DNA of 19,585 nucleotides from Setomelanomma holmii (GCA_010015745.1 ML978393.1:1-19585); one strand, 5' to 3'; positions 1-10,152 are shown, counted from the first letter of the stretch. Translations and numbers: made by a program. The notes: generated from the sequence alone by a model not told the origin.

Positions 1-25
1 GAGCGGATTAGGCCGGGCTCATAAC

Positions 26-200
26 TGTAAGCAGTTGGGAGTAGGAGATATAGTGGATGTAAGGGTGTATTGTGTGGTGTAGTTGTTGTGTTCTGAGATG
101 TGGACTGAGATGTCCGTAGCCTAAGCTTATATACATGAAGTGGTGGGCTGATTGGCTGGTGGATGATCCACGTGACCATGCAAGGTGCCCTGGGCTTACA
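26..200 (-). repeat. Possible LTR of a Ty3/gypsy-like retroelement
   Basis: Read on the minus strand, a segment starts TGTAAGCCC at 200 and ends CTTACA at 26 (an alternative end with the same CTTACA is at 58). The ends are inverted copies (TGTAAG/CTTACA), as expected of an LTR. A TATA box (TATATAAG) lies near 126-134, about 70 nt into it. Immediately upstream on the minus strand is a purine run (AGAGGTGGGATAA, 201-213) that resembles the polypurine tract of fungal gypsy elements, so this would be a 3' LTR with its internal part to the right. No second LTR or gypsy domain is visible, so the family is inferred. Confidence 0.38.
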
Positions 201-2094
201 TTATCCCACCTCTTATCGGCCTATAGCTGGCCACTCATCTCAGGGCACGGCGCATAATAGCTCCTGTCTCAGATTTTTAAGATATCTCACTTCGTGTCCA
301 ACATTCATCATTCGACAAGGCGTACCTCGGTGAGAGTTGGCATGGTCTAGTCCGGCTTCCGTATACCGTCTCCGCCTGCCAGTTTCTTCAATCAATTCTT
401 GAACGCCTGTCCAGTCCAGGCTGCTTTGCTCTGTCGAAACCATAATTCAGCTCCGTTCCCTTAATGCAATAGCTCTAACCAATCATATCTAGTTGTCGTC
501 CATTTCGTATAAATCCTACGGCGTTGTTAGGTCTCAATGCTGGTACCAAGCAACCCCGTCCAGCCCCTTTAGGCATGCTCGCATGAAGTCACCCCACTCC
601 TTAAGCAGGGCTGTCAATGATGCTGTTGCCTCTGTTGCCTCTGTTGCAGATGCCACAACCGCCATCGCATGGATTCTGCACCGCTCCGTCCCACTATAAC
701 CTAGCTCCACCCTCGTATCAAAGGCCGGTGCCTGCAATCTCGATCATTTCCATCCCGTCAGAATATATGTCCACTGATTACTTACCCTGGAGGAGCGCCG
801 CAGTTCGTTGCATCCGATCCAATAGCTATCCGTCGATTGCGTCTGCATCACCACACTCAAACAGCTTCCATACCGGCCGTGTCCAGCCTTGCCGCAATAT
901 ATGCTGTCCAGGTTAGCATAACCTGGCCCTAGGTCGGCCATGCCGGCGCAAGGCAGAGCTGACAGTGTCTCAGTATACTTTAGCTCCGTCCTCAAAGGCC
1001 AGCGCTCTCCAATCGGACCCGTTGCTCTCTGCTTGATATGAATCCTCCACCGTTCGCTTTGCCCAAAGAAGATCTTGGTCCGCTAACCCGCCGCCATCCT
1101 TTGCTCGTGCCTGGACGCTGCTGTCGCTCCGGTTATTTGACCCTGCACACCGTATGATGCGATCCGCTAGTAATAGTGGTTTCTCACACAGCCCTGCTCG
1201 ACTATGGCCAACATGCCTCCCATGGAGGATTCATTCTCCAATCGGGTATCTCCAGCTCGCCCCTGGGTTTCACCAAGAGCTTGTGACTTCTTGAGCGTGG
1301 CTTTGACGACGACAGATGTCCTGCAATGTATGGTCCCGACTCGCTTGGAAGGCGCATCGTCAAATAACTCGTCAGTCTTTGGTAGTGGCGGCAGCGGGTC
1401 TTCCTTTATGGTGATATTTTGTTCAAGGTCACCCCTCGCAATCCTCGTTCAGTCATTAGTGACCCTGTCTTATCTGTCCGGTGGCAGTATTTCCTTAATC
1501 AGAATAAAACAGACTAACCTTTGCCGTAAGACTTGGGGAGACTTTGGCCACTATTACTTCTGTTCGGGGGCTCTGGATGAAAACAACTCAGTGAGCTGAT
1601 AGTCTTTCGACGTAAAGTCTCTTTACAACTTGATTGAAGATAGATATTTAGAACCTCTTAAACTATACTCTGTAAAAGCTGCCAAAATCGCTATGTACCA
1701 CTCGCTGAATATGCGAATTGTATTATTCAAGGAGCTTTAAGGAGGACCTGCAGATCAAAGGAAAGTATTGCCGGTACAGGGGGTCGAAGAGCTAAGCCAC
1801 GGATGACTGGGGCCCGAAAATGGGACCAGTCAGTCTGTGACACCTCACATCCCTACGAGCTGATTGGAGCCCAGTTTCAGACCCTTTTCATGCTGCTCAG
1901 GGAGAAAATCAGGCACAATCAGAGGGGCCCAGGCTTGAATCTGGCATGATCACGCCGGCTCACGTTGGCTCATGGGGGGCTCATGAGTGCTCAGCCACAG
2001 CTCGAGTTGCTTACTAACAGCTCACGTTACACCCCGGCGTAACTCACGTCTCAAAACAGAAATGGACACTGTGTGAGGGCATTTTGTCCCCGTA
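201..2094. other. Gene-poor, degenerate sequence
   Basis: No gene can be supported here. Open frames on both strands are short and lack recognisable motifs. The best candidate is a minus-strand frame open from 1448 down to a TAG at 1167-1169; it is acidic and hydrophilic but has no early ATG. If the LTR at 26-200 is real, this stretch may be the decayed interior of that element. A 9-bp unit CTGTTGCCT is repeated three times at 623-649 (last copy ends CAG). A short imperfect hairpin lies at about 1805-1835 (GACTGGGGCCC against GGGACCAGTC). Confidence 0.4.
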
Positions 2095-5000
2095 TATCTT
2101 CCGCTATTATCTAGTTTCTTTTTATATAAATACTCTTTAATTAAGGTTATCTTAAGATTATTACTAAGATCTATATATACTTAGTAAGATATATACGCAG
2201 GTTTAGAGATAGAGCATACCTAAATTATATAAGTTAACTGTCTATTATGTTATTCTCTAAGAAGCTTTAGCTGCAAGAGCTTAATACTAGCTATAGAGGC
2301 AACTTAGAAGGAATCTAGCTAGGAAATCAAGCTGCAGGTGTTTATTACGTGCTTTAAGTAGTGCTTCTAATAAGATATTTAAACGCTCTAGTGCAGTATC
2401 TAGCTAGTCTAGCTGTATTAAAGCAGGAATATAATTAAAAATATCCTAATTACAACAGCCTTTCTATTTTTTAAACAGTTTCTTAAGCCTTTTAGTATTC
2501 TTTTTATCTTTATCTCTTAACTTTTTAAATAAAAAGTCTAGGACTGTAATATTAATACTTGCTATGCCTCTAAACTTAGTACTAAGCTCTTTAGCAAGCC
2601 TTTGCTCCTGTTTAATAAATTATTGCTGTAATATCTAGATATTAACGTTTAAAGGTACAATAACTTTAAGCTACTCCTTCTATAAGCACAATATATAAAG
2701 CTTACTCTTTACTACTTAATAATTAGCCTATTAAGGGGTCTAAATCTAGGACCCCCCTAAATAGCTTTTATAATTGCTTAAGCCTATTTTTCTTAACCTC
2801 TAGCTATTCTATATTCTCTACTTGTTAAGTAGTACTGCTAAAAGTCTATTTTATAATAAATTCTCTGTTTAAAAAACAGTAAACGTAGATTAACTTTAGA
2901 ATACTAAGACTTAGTCTACACCCCTAAAACAGCGCCCTTCTAGGAAATATTAAAGAACTTAGAGGTAAAGAGAAATATAATTGTATTGATAATTTAAGAC
3001 TTAAAGAAAGTTCTACAAATATTTTATACTAGAAGACAACTTAATATTATAAAGAGATTAGAGTAACTTGTATAATAAACTTAAAAGTTAAGCTTCCTAA
3101 AGTTGCTCTATCTAGTGTTAGTAGCTATAAGTATTTAAAACTAATATTTAACTTCCTGTAGTAGAAGTATAAAAAGTTATATAATATTTAACTTAGGGCA
3201 GATAACCTCTATATTATAGTAGCTAACTGTATAGATATACACTTAAATTCTAAGACGTAAAATAATCCTTTCTTAACTCTAGTCTTAGTAAGGAGTTTTA
3301 TAGAATTAAATTTTAAGGATAAAATTTATAAGTTCTAGTAGATACAGTATATTAGTATTATCTTAGTCTTTAAGATTCTTAGGTCTTAGCGCCCTAGCAG
3401 ACCTTATTACGTTATTTTTAAATATATAGTATATTTACTTTACTATATTACTAGTAATCCTCTCTTTAATAAGATACAGCTTGCTGCTATAGTTATATAG
3501 GCAAGATATTCCTAGCAAGTACTTATTCTTAAAGTAACTAACTGTAATAGATTATCTATATATTTAAATACCTATTATTACAGGTATTAGATTATAGTTT
3601 GTTAACTTGCGCTAAGTATAGGCTGTTAACTTGCTTAAGCATCCTTATTTATCTATATAGTAATATTAAAATTTATTACCTACTCCTATTAAATTATTTA
3701 TCTCTTAATAAACAAGCTATTAGTAAGGAATATTATAAATTGCAGCCTTATAGCAATATAGAATCTTAATATATTAGGGCATTAGGTATAACAATTATAG
3801 AGTTAATGCAAGGCTACCCTAGAGAGGACAGAGCTGTTAGTATTAAAGACCTATATTGCTAGCTGTCTAACTGCAACGCTGTTACTTTCCTCTCTGCAAT
3901 AGTTACTGCTACTTTATTACTTAAATTAACAAAGGTAAGTTAATTATTAAGCCTTAATCTTTTAGCAGTCTAAAACTCTGTAGTATCTATTGTTGTGCCT
4001 GCCTTAGTAGAAGGAAAAGCTCTAAGGGCTGCTAGCCTTTGTGTCTATAGGAACCTGTATTAGCACTAAGTATCTATATAAATAATTAGATAGAATTGCT
4101 TAAACCTAATTAAAGTTTAGCGTGTTTATTATTATATTAATATTATAAAACAGCTTCTAAAGTGTACTGCAAGTTGTTTAGCCTAATATAAGGGTGTCTA
4201 AAACTAGGCCCCTTTACAGCACTTATAGTACTAAATCTAGGCCCCTTAATATATCTAAGCTTAAAAGCGTTTATTTCCTATACTAACCTCTATTTTATAT
4301 CCTATACTTATACTAATCCTTCCTCCTAAATATAGATATTATATAGATATATACTATAGCTGCTAGCTATAGCCTTTTCTACCTTCTACTTTTTAAAACC
4401 TATTACTTAATAGAGTTGCTCTTAAAAACTATAAACCTTAAAACTTTTTAATTTCTTATCTACCTGCAGCTAATTTGTTAATACTAATACCTTAGTTCTT
4501 AGAGTTAAGCTAGAGTATTAGTACAGCTCTGTTATATTACTATAAATATATTTTATATTAGCTTTAACGCTTTATCTCTACGCGTAGCTAGAGTACAAGC
4601 TGCAGATCTAGCCTTAATTAACTTAATACTAGCCTTTGCCAGTCTTTATTTAAGCTTTCTAGTAGATTTACTTAGGCTAATATTAAAATTATATTATAGA
4701 TTCTATTATATACTTAGAGTTATATTATATTGCCTATTAGTATTTTATATATTAACTATCTTAGCTAGCAGAACACTCTTCTTCTTAGATTAAATAGAGA
4801 ATCTATAGGAGCTTATTATTAGTAAAGTATCTCCTATTACTTATTAAAACCTAACTTATAGCAGGGAGCTTTATCTACTAGTCTTCTCTTTCTCCTTTCT
4901 ATACCTTTTCTCTATAGAGTATTCTACAAAGTATACCTCTATACCTATTAGTTCCTAGCTGTCCTTCTTATATATTTAATTTAGCAGCACTTGCAGCTAA

Positions 5001-5900
5001 AACTATAGCCTAAGCAGTTTTATCCTCCTTAGTTATATATCTATATTCTAATATAGATATTTCTTGTCCTATTATTTGTCTAATTTTAGGTAATAATCTA
5101 TAGAAATTAGCTAGTACGCTTAGTATATTCTAGAGCTTATATCTCTTATATTAATAATACAGTTAAGATTTACTTAAAACTATCTTAATATTTAAGAGTT
5201 AAACTAGGGCAATATATTTGTCTATAAATGCTAATAATAAGCTTTTAGTCTTTTTTATAAAGTTATCTATTTACTATAACTTTATAGGTAGGAGGAAAGC
5301 AAGACTCTTTAGACCTCCTTATAGAACCCTGCAGGGGCTTTATATAAAGACTTCTTCTTAGTAGCAAAGCAGCTTAAAAAGCTAGGGGCAGGCTTTAACT
5401 ACGCCTAGCTCTGTTTACTAGCCTATATAGGACTAGCGTATCTATTAATTAATATAAAATAGTTATTATAGTAGCTAGTAGTTTTAGTATAGCTAGGCAG
5501 CTACTTTACCTTAAAAAACTAATATACAGGTACAACACTTGCACAACTAGAACTTAACAAGTCTATCTAGTGTAGCAATTAGAAATAATTAGTAAGCCCC
5601 TAAATTTATCTAATATAAAAACCTAACTTATATTAGTAGATATTAGAATTGCAGCACAATCCTACCTAAATAATACTCTAATAGATAATCTATTAGATAA
5701 TAGCAATATAAGCAATACAGATTATATTAATAATATATATACTAATAAGAGCTAGATTCTTAGCATCTTAATATATATTAAAATTAGGAAACTAGACAGT
5801 GCCTCCTAGGGACGCTGTACTGTATAGTATAATAGGTCTGCAGATCTTTGCGCAATCTTAGAAGATAAAATGTTAAGGAAGTTTATTAATAGGATACAAG
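2095..5900. repeat. AT-rich island, probably RIP-degraded transposons
   Basis: Composition changes abruptly near 2095 and again near 5820-6000. Inside, the sequence is dominated by TA, CTTA, TTAA and TAG words, with few CpG and few CpA/TpG dinucleotides, and stops occur in all six frames; no ORF of 60 codons survives in nearly 4 kb. This is the pattern left by repeat-induced point mutation (C:G to T:A, preferring CpA) in Pezizomycotina. Islands like this are normally old transposons turned into gene-free heterochromatin. Which elements were here cannot be read by eye, apart from the candidate ends at 2731 and 4249. The RIP reading is inferred from composition; no index was calculated. Confidence 0.8.
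2731..4249. mobile_element. Candidate RIP-degraded DNA transposon with TA-flanked inverted ends
   Basis: The left end reads TTAAGGGGTCTAAATCTAG from 2731. The reverse complement of the right end (4249 downward) reads TTAAGGGGCCTAGATTTAG. Over 22 positions 18 match, and three of the four differences are transitions. Both ends are bordered by TA (2729-2730 and 4250-4251), the target duplicated by Tc1/mariner-type elements. The length, about 1.52 kb, fits a single-transposase element. A related motif (CTAAAACTAGGCCCCTTTA) lies 33 bp inside the right end at 4198-4216, in direct orientation with 4231-4249. The motif is nearly palindromic, so chance similarity in AT-rich DNA is a real alternative. 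No transposase is readable. Confidence 0.4.
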
Positions 5901-6082
5901 GTAAGGAATAAGGATTAATGCTAGTTATAGGTAAGATGTGCAACTATCCTTAATTAGCAAACTACTAATCTTAGATAGCTTTAGCAATAGATAAGATAAG
6001 AGATAATCTACAAGAAATAGTCTGTAGTCATTTAGAAGACAAAGTCCGCCTACTAGAACTAGAATACCAACCGGTGCTATTA
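5901..6082. other. Transition from AT-rich island to normal composition
   Basis: A mixed stretch in which base composition returns to normal. Minus-strand frames run through it from the minisatellite at 6083-6175, but they have no known domain and look like by-products of the repeat, whose 15-bp period keeps several frames open at once. Confidence 0.4.
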
Positions 6083-6175
6083 GAAAGCGTAGCATCGGAA
6101 AGCGTGGCATTGGAAAGCGTGGCATCGGAAAAAAGCGTGGCATCGGAAAGCGTGGCATCAGAAAGCGTAGCATCC
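6083..6175. repeat. 15-bp minisatellite, six units
   Basis: Units of the form GAAAGCGTRGCATYG start at 6083, 6098, 6113, 6128, 6146 and 6161. The fourth carries three extra A residues (18 bp). Units differ by one or two bases, mostly transitions. Because the period is a multiple of three, two minus-strand frames stay open (pentapeptides SDATL and MPRFP); neither has a supported gene around it. Confidence 0.85.
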
Positions 6176-6375
6176 AAGGCCACTGAAAAGTCATGGCGGT
6201 GAGAAATGGGAAGGCAATGAACCCGATAGTTAGCTTGATTGTTTGATTTGCCGGTCTTCGTAGGTAACCACATAGTTCGATCCCAGAATGTAATGTGCAA
6301 GTCTATGGTTCATTCTTCTCCAGATACTGGTTTGGCGAGGAACTGATGCCGTTTCTAATACCGAAGTGATAGATT

Positions 6376-6588
6376 CTCCCCGGAGTTTCTCTCTCCTCGA
6401 AGAGTCTCTCCACAGAGACATCCTCTCCTTGAAGACCATCCCTCCTTGGAGAGGTTTCTCCACGGAGGGAGCCTCTCCTTGAAGCTTCTCTCTCCTCGGC
6501 TGTTCTCTCCATGGAGAGAGTCTCTCCTTGAAGAACCTCTTTGCGAAGACTTTCTCTCCTAGGAGAAGTCTGTCCACGGAGAGAATCT
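6376..6588. repeat. 16-17 bp minisatellite with palindromic CTCCNNGGAG core
   Basis: A ten-base core close to CTCCNNGRAG recurs at 6376, 6393, 6408, 6425, 6442, 6458, 6475, 6492, 6507, 6524, about 6540, 6556 and 6572, a spacing of 15-17 bp throughout. At 6376 (CTCCCCGGAG), 6507 (CTCCATGGAG) and 6556 (CTCCTAGGAG) the core is a perfect palindrome; others are near-palindromes. A higher-order period of 49-50 bp (three units) is visible in CTCTCCTTGAAG at 6423, 6473 and 6522. The array stops where the copia LTR appears to end (6589); it could instead be part of a longer LTR. Minus-strand frames open across it lack any known domain. Confidence 0.8.
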
Positions 6589-6708
6589 TGTTAAGATAAG
6601 TGATGTTCATTCATTCTTGTTGTTACGAGGCGAGGGGTGCTAGTCTATATTTATATACTTGCAGGGTCCCTCAACACGTCATCTTCGTAAGCAACGCGAT
6701 AATCAACA
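6589..6708 (-). repeat. 3' LTR of the copia element
   Basis: Directly after the polypurine tract the minus strand begins TGTTGATTATCGCG (6708 downward), the usual TG start. It contains a TATA-like TATATAAATATAG (about 6643-6656) and reaches TCTTAACA at 6589, giving near-inverted ends TGTTGA/TTAACA. At 120 bp it is short for copia. The inner end is uncertain because there is no second LTR to compare, and the minisatellite beyond could belong to it. Confidence 0.6.
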
Positions 6709-6718
6709 CTCCCACTCG
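6709..6718 (-). other. Polypurine tract of the copia element
   Basis: Minus strand CGAGTGGGAG immediately precedes the TGTTG start of the LTR. This purine run next to the 3' LTR is the plus-strand DNA priming site and is typical of Ty1/copia elements. Confidence 0.7.
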
Positions 6719-6844
6719 ATGGCAACACTCATACAGGGTTCCATCGATAATTACTCGCGGTGCTGACAAGCCCCATCAAAACCTCCAAAAAACTCCCAGG
6801 GAAGAAAAAGAGGAAAGGGTGCTTATGCAGCGTCCCGCAAGACA

Positions 6845-9800
6845 TCACTCAATACCTAATCCCCTCCGGAACCACTCGAATCTGTCTCGTGCAAGGGGTT
6901 TTGTGAATCCGTCAGCGATCTGTTCTGCCGTCGGAACACATTCCAACTCGACGATACCAGCGTCCTGGACCTCTCCCTGCCATTTGCGCTGGATGTCCAT
7001 GTGCTTCGTGCGCGAGTGGTATTGCGGGTTCGAAGATAGGGCGATAGCTCCTTGGTTGTCCCCACAGATGATAGTTGCAGCTCTTCCCTGGCCTGAATTC
7101 AGTTCATTGAGCAACCGTCTAAGCCATATTGCCTCTTTGGTTGCTTGTCTCTGTCCGATAAACTCAGCTTCACAAGTAGAGAGAGCGACCACGCTCTGTC
7201 TCTTAGATTGCCAGCTGATTGCCCCACTGCCGATGTTGAACAGATACCCAGCAGTTGATCGTCTTGTCTTATGGCAACCTGCCCAGTCTGCATCTGTGAA
7301 GCCTTTCAGCTTCTGTAGGTGACCTCTGTACGTAAGCCTAAGACCTTTTGTGCCTTTGAGGTATCGTAGGATACGTCGAGCAAGCTTAATGTGCTGCGGT
7401 CCAGGGTTCGCTAGATGTCGACTGGCTACGGAGACTGCGTATGCTATGTCTCCCCTTGTTCCCAGCATGATATACATTAGGGATCCGATCATGTGTTGGT
7501 ATTCAGTCCTAGTCTTTGGGTCGCAGATGAACTCTGGATCATCTTCTGCTATTGCTGATGTCTCGATTGGCGTACTGACCGGAGTGCAATCGCTGAGTCC
7601 AAACTGATCAAGCACTTTGTCGATGTAGGCTTCTTGACTTAAATGCAATATTCTGTTTTGACGATCTCTCTGTATAGCCATGCCGAGGTAATAGCTGCAG
7701 GGTCCAAGGTCTGTCATCTGGAAGCGATTTCGGAGCGCTCTCTTGATCCTCTTGATCTCGGCGATGCTTGGCCCGACAATCAAAAGATCGTCAACGTATA
7801 CCGCGATGTACAGGTTGCTTCGCACGAAGATGCCGAGATCGGCGTTGATGGGTTCGAAGCCTAGGGTACGGAGGAAGTTCGTCAGTGTCTGGTACCAGAT
7901 GCGAGGGGCCTGCTTCAGGCCATAGAGCGCTTTCTTGAGCTTACAGACCCGCGGGGTGCCGTCGGTCATGTCGTGGGGCTGTTCAACGTAGATCTCGTGA
8001 TCAATATCGCCATATAGAAACGCAGTCTTAACGTCCATTTGTTCAATCTCGAGACCAAGCGCGGCGCCCATAGCGAACAAGGCTTTATAGCTCATAGGCT
8101 TCACTACTGAGGCGAATGTCTCGTCGTAGTCAACGCCTTCTTCTTGGGTGAAGCCCCTTACGACCCATCTGGCCTTGTGGCGGACGACTTCACCATGCGG
8201 TCCTCGCTTGAGCTTGTATACCCACTTGCCGCTGAGGACACGTCGGTCTTTGGGCGGTTTGACAAGCTCCCACGTTTTGTTTTGCTTCAGTGAGCCGACT
8301 TCTTCATGCATGGCCTTCTCCCACTCAGGCCAACTTGCATCGCTCTTGGCTTGGCGGACCGTTTTTGGTTCAAAAGGCTCGGTCCGTTGCGCAGCCACTG
8401 TTAAAAATGTCGGGATCAGATTGTCCCCAGGTACATTCATCAGCGCGAGCTCTTCTTCGCTTTCGTCAGATGCATCTGGTGTAGTCTGTGCGAATCGAAC
8501 CCTGAGCTCAGGGTGGTTTTCTAGGGCATCTCGTGCCCTGTGGACTAGGCGATCAGGCTGGAGGTCCACATATGGTTGTTCTTCTCCTAGCCCCTGGTTT
8601 TGTCCAAGGTCGTTCCGTTGCTGGTCGCCACCGGGCGATGGTTCGTCCCCTTGCGGAGCCATTGATCCGAAGGCATCGTCATCCCCGAGAATCGACACGG
8701 TCATGTCTCCCTCAGCAACAGGCTGCGAGTCATTGTCACTCGTTAGGAACGGCACTTCTTCTCCAAAGTCAGATCCAGGAGGGGATAGCGTACGTGACTC
8801 ATTGTCACTTGTTTGTCTTTGCTCTCCCGATATGCGATCATTCGGTTGAGTGGATGTCTGGGAGATGACATCTCTGGACCCATCTCGCGCTCGTGAGTTG
8901 CTGTTGCTTAACTGGAGATGCGCTTGCTCTGATGGTCTCATAGACGCATGGCGTCCAGAGGGTGGCACGGATGCTAGCCGTATACTTACCGACGGTTGCT
9001 TATCTGGCCCCACCGTCATGGTCCCCCCTGCGGCAGCAGCCGTTGCCTCAGGTAAGCCGCATTGCCCGGCTCCCACATCTTGTTCTGTCTGTGTGGAGGG
9101 AGTCATAAGGACCTCTTTGAATTCAGCGTTCGGGGTTCCAACGATTCTTCCGTCCTCTAGCAGGATGCGGTAGTTGGTGTTTCCCTCGTAGCCCAGAAGA
9201 ACGCATGGCCTTGTTCTTGGCTCTGTTAACTTCCTCCTTTGCTTAGGCGGGATGAGGTATTCCCCTTTTGATCCAATCACCCTTAGTCGTGATAGATCAG
9301 GCTTGTCGCCGTACCATGCCTGATATGGTGTCATGCGTAGTCTAGCCGATGGTGATCTATTGGAAAGATATGCGGCAGTCCGAGCAATCTCTGGCCAAAA
9401 CTTCGCCGGTAGCCTTGCATGTGCGAGTGTTGGTCCCACTCGATCATATATTGTTCTATGAGCTCTTTCAGCAACGCCGTTCTGTTGATGCTGGCCAACA
9501 CCTGTGACTTCAGCTTTGATTGCGCGAGAAAAGAGAACAAACTTCATTTCTTCTCCCACTTGTTCGGGAATTCGGTCGAGACGGATCCGTCTGCACTTCC
9601 GTTCAGGACGCTCGTTGTGGTCAAGGAAGAAACAGAGCGACTCAATGATGAATCCCTGTCTGCGAGGTATGGGTATGATCTCTACCCACCCAGTCCAATC
9701 GTCGACAATGGTGAGCCAGTAGCGGCTGCCGTCGAGACCTTCATCGAAAGGACCGGCAGCATCTATGTGAATGAATTCCATTGGGTACTCTCCCTTCCGC

Positions 9801-10003
9801 ATAGTAGAGCGATGGGGTTTTTCAATCATCTTTCCCTGTAAGCATGGATTGCAAGGATTTCGCGGCTCCGTATCTCGAATTCCATGGGCCTGCTGCTTGA
9901 GCCGTTGCAAATTTGCGTCGCTCAAATGAGCTAGTCGGGTATGCCACAGTCTTGCCTGTGGACTGACGTGGTAGGCTGGAAAAGCAGCTCTGGAAATCTT
10001 GTC
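6845..10003 (-). CDS. Copia Pol polyprotein, 5'-truncated (integrase, RT, RNase H)
   Basis: The frame is open for about 1,050 codons; no true start remains. Counting from Leu at 9925 as residue 1: the HHCC pre-integrase finger has two His in LWHTRLAH just upstream and Cys25/Cys28. Integrase has Asp55, Asp117 and Glu153, the DD35E spacing with QHQQNG before the Glu. A disordered Ser/Pro/Asp-rich linker follows (about 280-500). Reverse transcriptase (about 530-780) has YVDD at 710-713. Copia-type RNase H has Asp878 (FTDADWAG), Glu919, Asp956 and Asp977. The frame ends at a stop at 6845. All catalytic residues are present, yet without gag and protease it cannot be autonomous. Plus-strand frames across it are antisense shadows. 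Confidence 0.92.
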   Translation of the reverse strand, partial: DKISRAAFPAYHVSPQARLWHTRLAHLSDANLQRLKQQAHGIRDTEPRNPCNPCLQGKMIEKPHRSTMRKGEYPMEFIHIDAAGPFDEGLDGSRYWLTIVDDWTGWVEIIPIPRRQGFIIESLCFFLDHNERPERKCRRIRLDRIPEQVGEEMKFVLFSRAIKAEVTGVGQHQQNGVAERAHRTIYDRVGPTLAHARLPAKFWPEIARTAAYLSNRSPSARLRMTPYQAWYGDKPDLSRLRVIGSKGEYLIPPKQRRKLTEPRTRPCVLLGYEGNTNYRILLEDGRIVGTPNAEFKEVLMTPSTQTEQDVGAGQCGLPEATAAAAGGTMTVGPDKQPSVSIRLASVPPSGRHASMRPSEQAHLQLSNSNSRARDGSRDVISQTSTQPNDRISGEQRQTSDNESRTLSPPGSDFGEEVPFLTSDNDSQPVAEGDMTVSILGDDDAFGSMAPQGDEPSPGGDQQRNDLGQNQGLGEEQPYVDLQPDRLVHRARDALENHPELRVRFAQTTPDASDESEEELALMNVPGDNLIPTFLTVAAQRTEPFEPKTVRQAKSDASWPEWEKAMHEEVGSLKQNKTWELVKPPKDRRVLSGKWVYKLKRGPHGEVVRHKARWVVRGFTQEEGVDYDETFASVVKPMSYKALFAMGAALGLEIEQMDVKTAFLYGDIDHEIYVEQPHDMTDGTPRVCKLKKALYGLKQAPRIWYQTLTNFLRTLGFEPINADLGIFVRSNLYIAVYVDDLLIVGPSIAEIKRIKRALRNRFQMTDLGPCSYYLGMAIQRDRQNRILHLSQEAYIDKVLDQFGLSDCTPVSTPIETSAIAEDDPEFICDPKTRTEYQHMIGSLMYIMLGTRGDIAYAVSVASRHLANPGPQHIKLARRILRYLKGTKGLRLTYRGHLQKLKGFTDADWAGCHKTRRSTAGYLFNIGSGAISWQSKRQSVVALSTCEAEFIGQRQATKEAIWLRRLLNELNSGQGRAATIICGDNQGAIALSSNPQYHSRTKHMDIQRKWQGEVQDAGIVELECVPTAEQIADGFTKPLARDRFEWFRRGLGIE

Positions 10004-10152
10004 TCACCCCCGCGGTTCCAGAAGCTCGTGCTCAGGGCAACGCCCACCCCGCTGCCGAGACATTTTCCAGACTGCTAGCTCATCTAGAACGTCTTGAGCG
10101 AGGCGAGCTCAAGGACCGGGAATACAATCTGGTCAAATATGTCCAGGTTCAG

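Larger units (their letters stand above)
6589..10003 (-). mobile_element. 5'-truncated Ty1/copia retrotransposon
   Basis: On the minus strand the element retains most of pol, a 3' non-coding stretch, a polypurine tract and a short 3' LTR. Gag, protease, the 5' LTR and the primer-binding site are missing. Recognisable pol sequence (the start of the GAG-pre-integrase domain, motif LWHTRLAH) stops at about 10003, where the minus frame reaches TGA at 10004-10006 and the sequence becomes part of the plus-strand SprT-like open frame. The domain order integrase, reverse transcriptase, RNase H defines the copia superfamily. With only one LTR, no target-site duplication or LTR age can be read. The long unbroken ORF suggests a young copy not subjected to RIP. 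Confidence 0.9.

Noticed and set aside
1204..1599. Plus-strand 131-codon frame
   Set aside because: No domain; the opposite strand is also open over part of it and looks more protein-like, so neither is convincing.
5925..6610. Minus-strand frames through the two minisatellites as possible genes
   Set aside because: Their length comes from repeat periodicity; several frames are open at once and none has a domain.
6600..8868. Plus-strand open frames of up to 240 codons (6600-7322, 8148-8849, 8533-8868)
   Set aside because: Antisense to the copia pol frame, which has all catalytic motifs; the plus frames show none.
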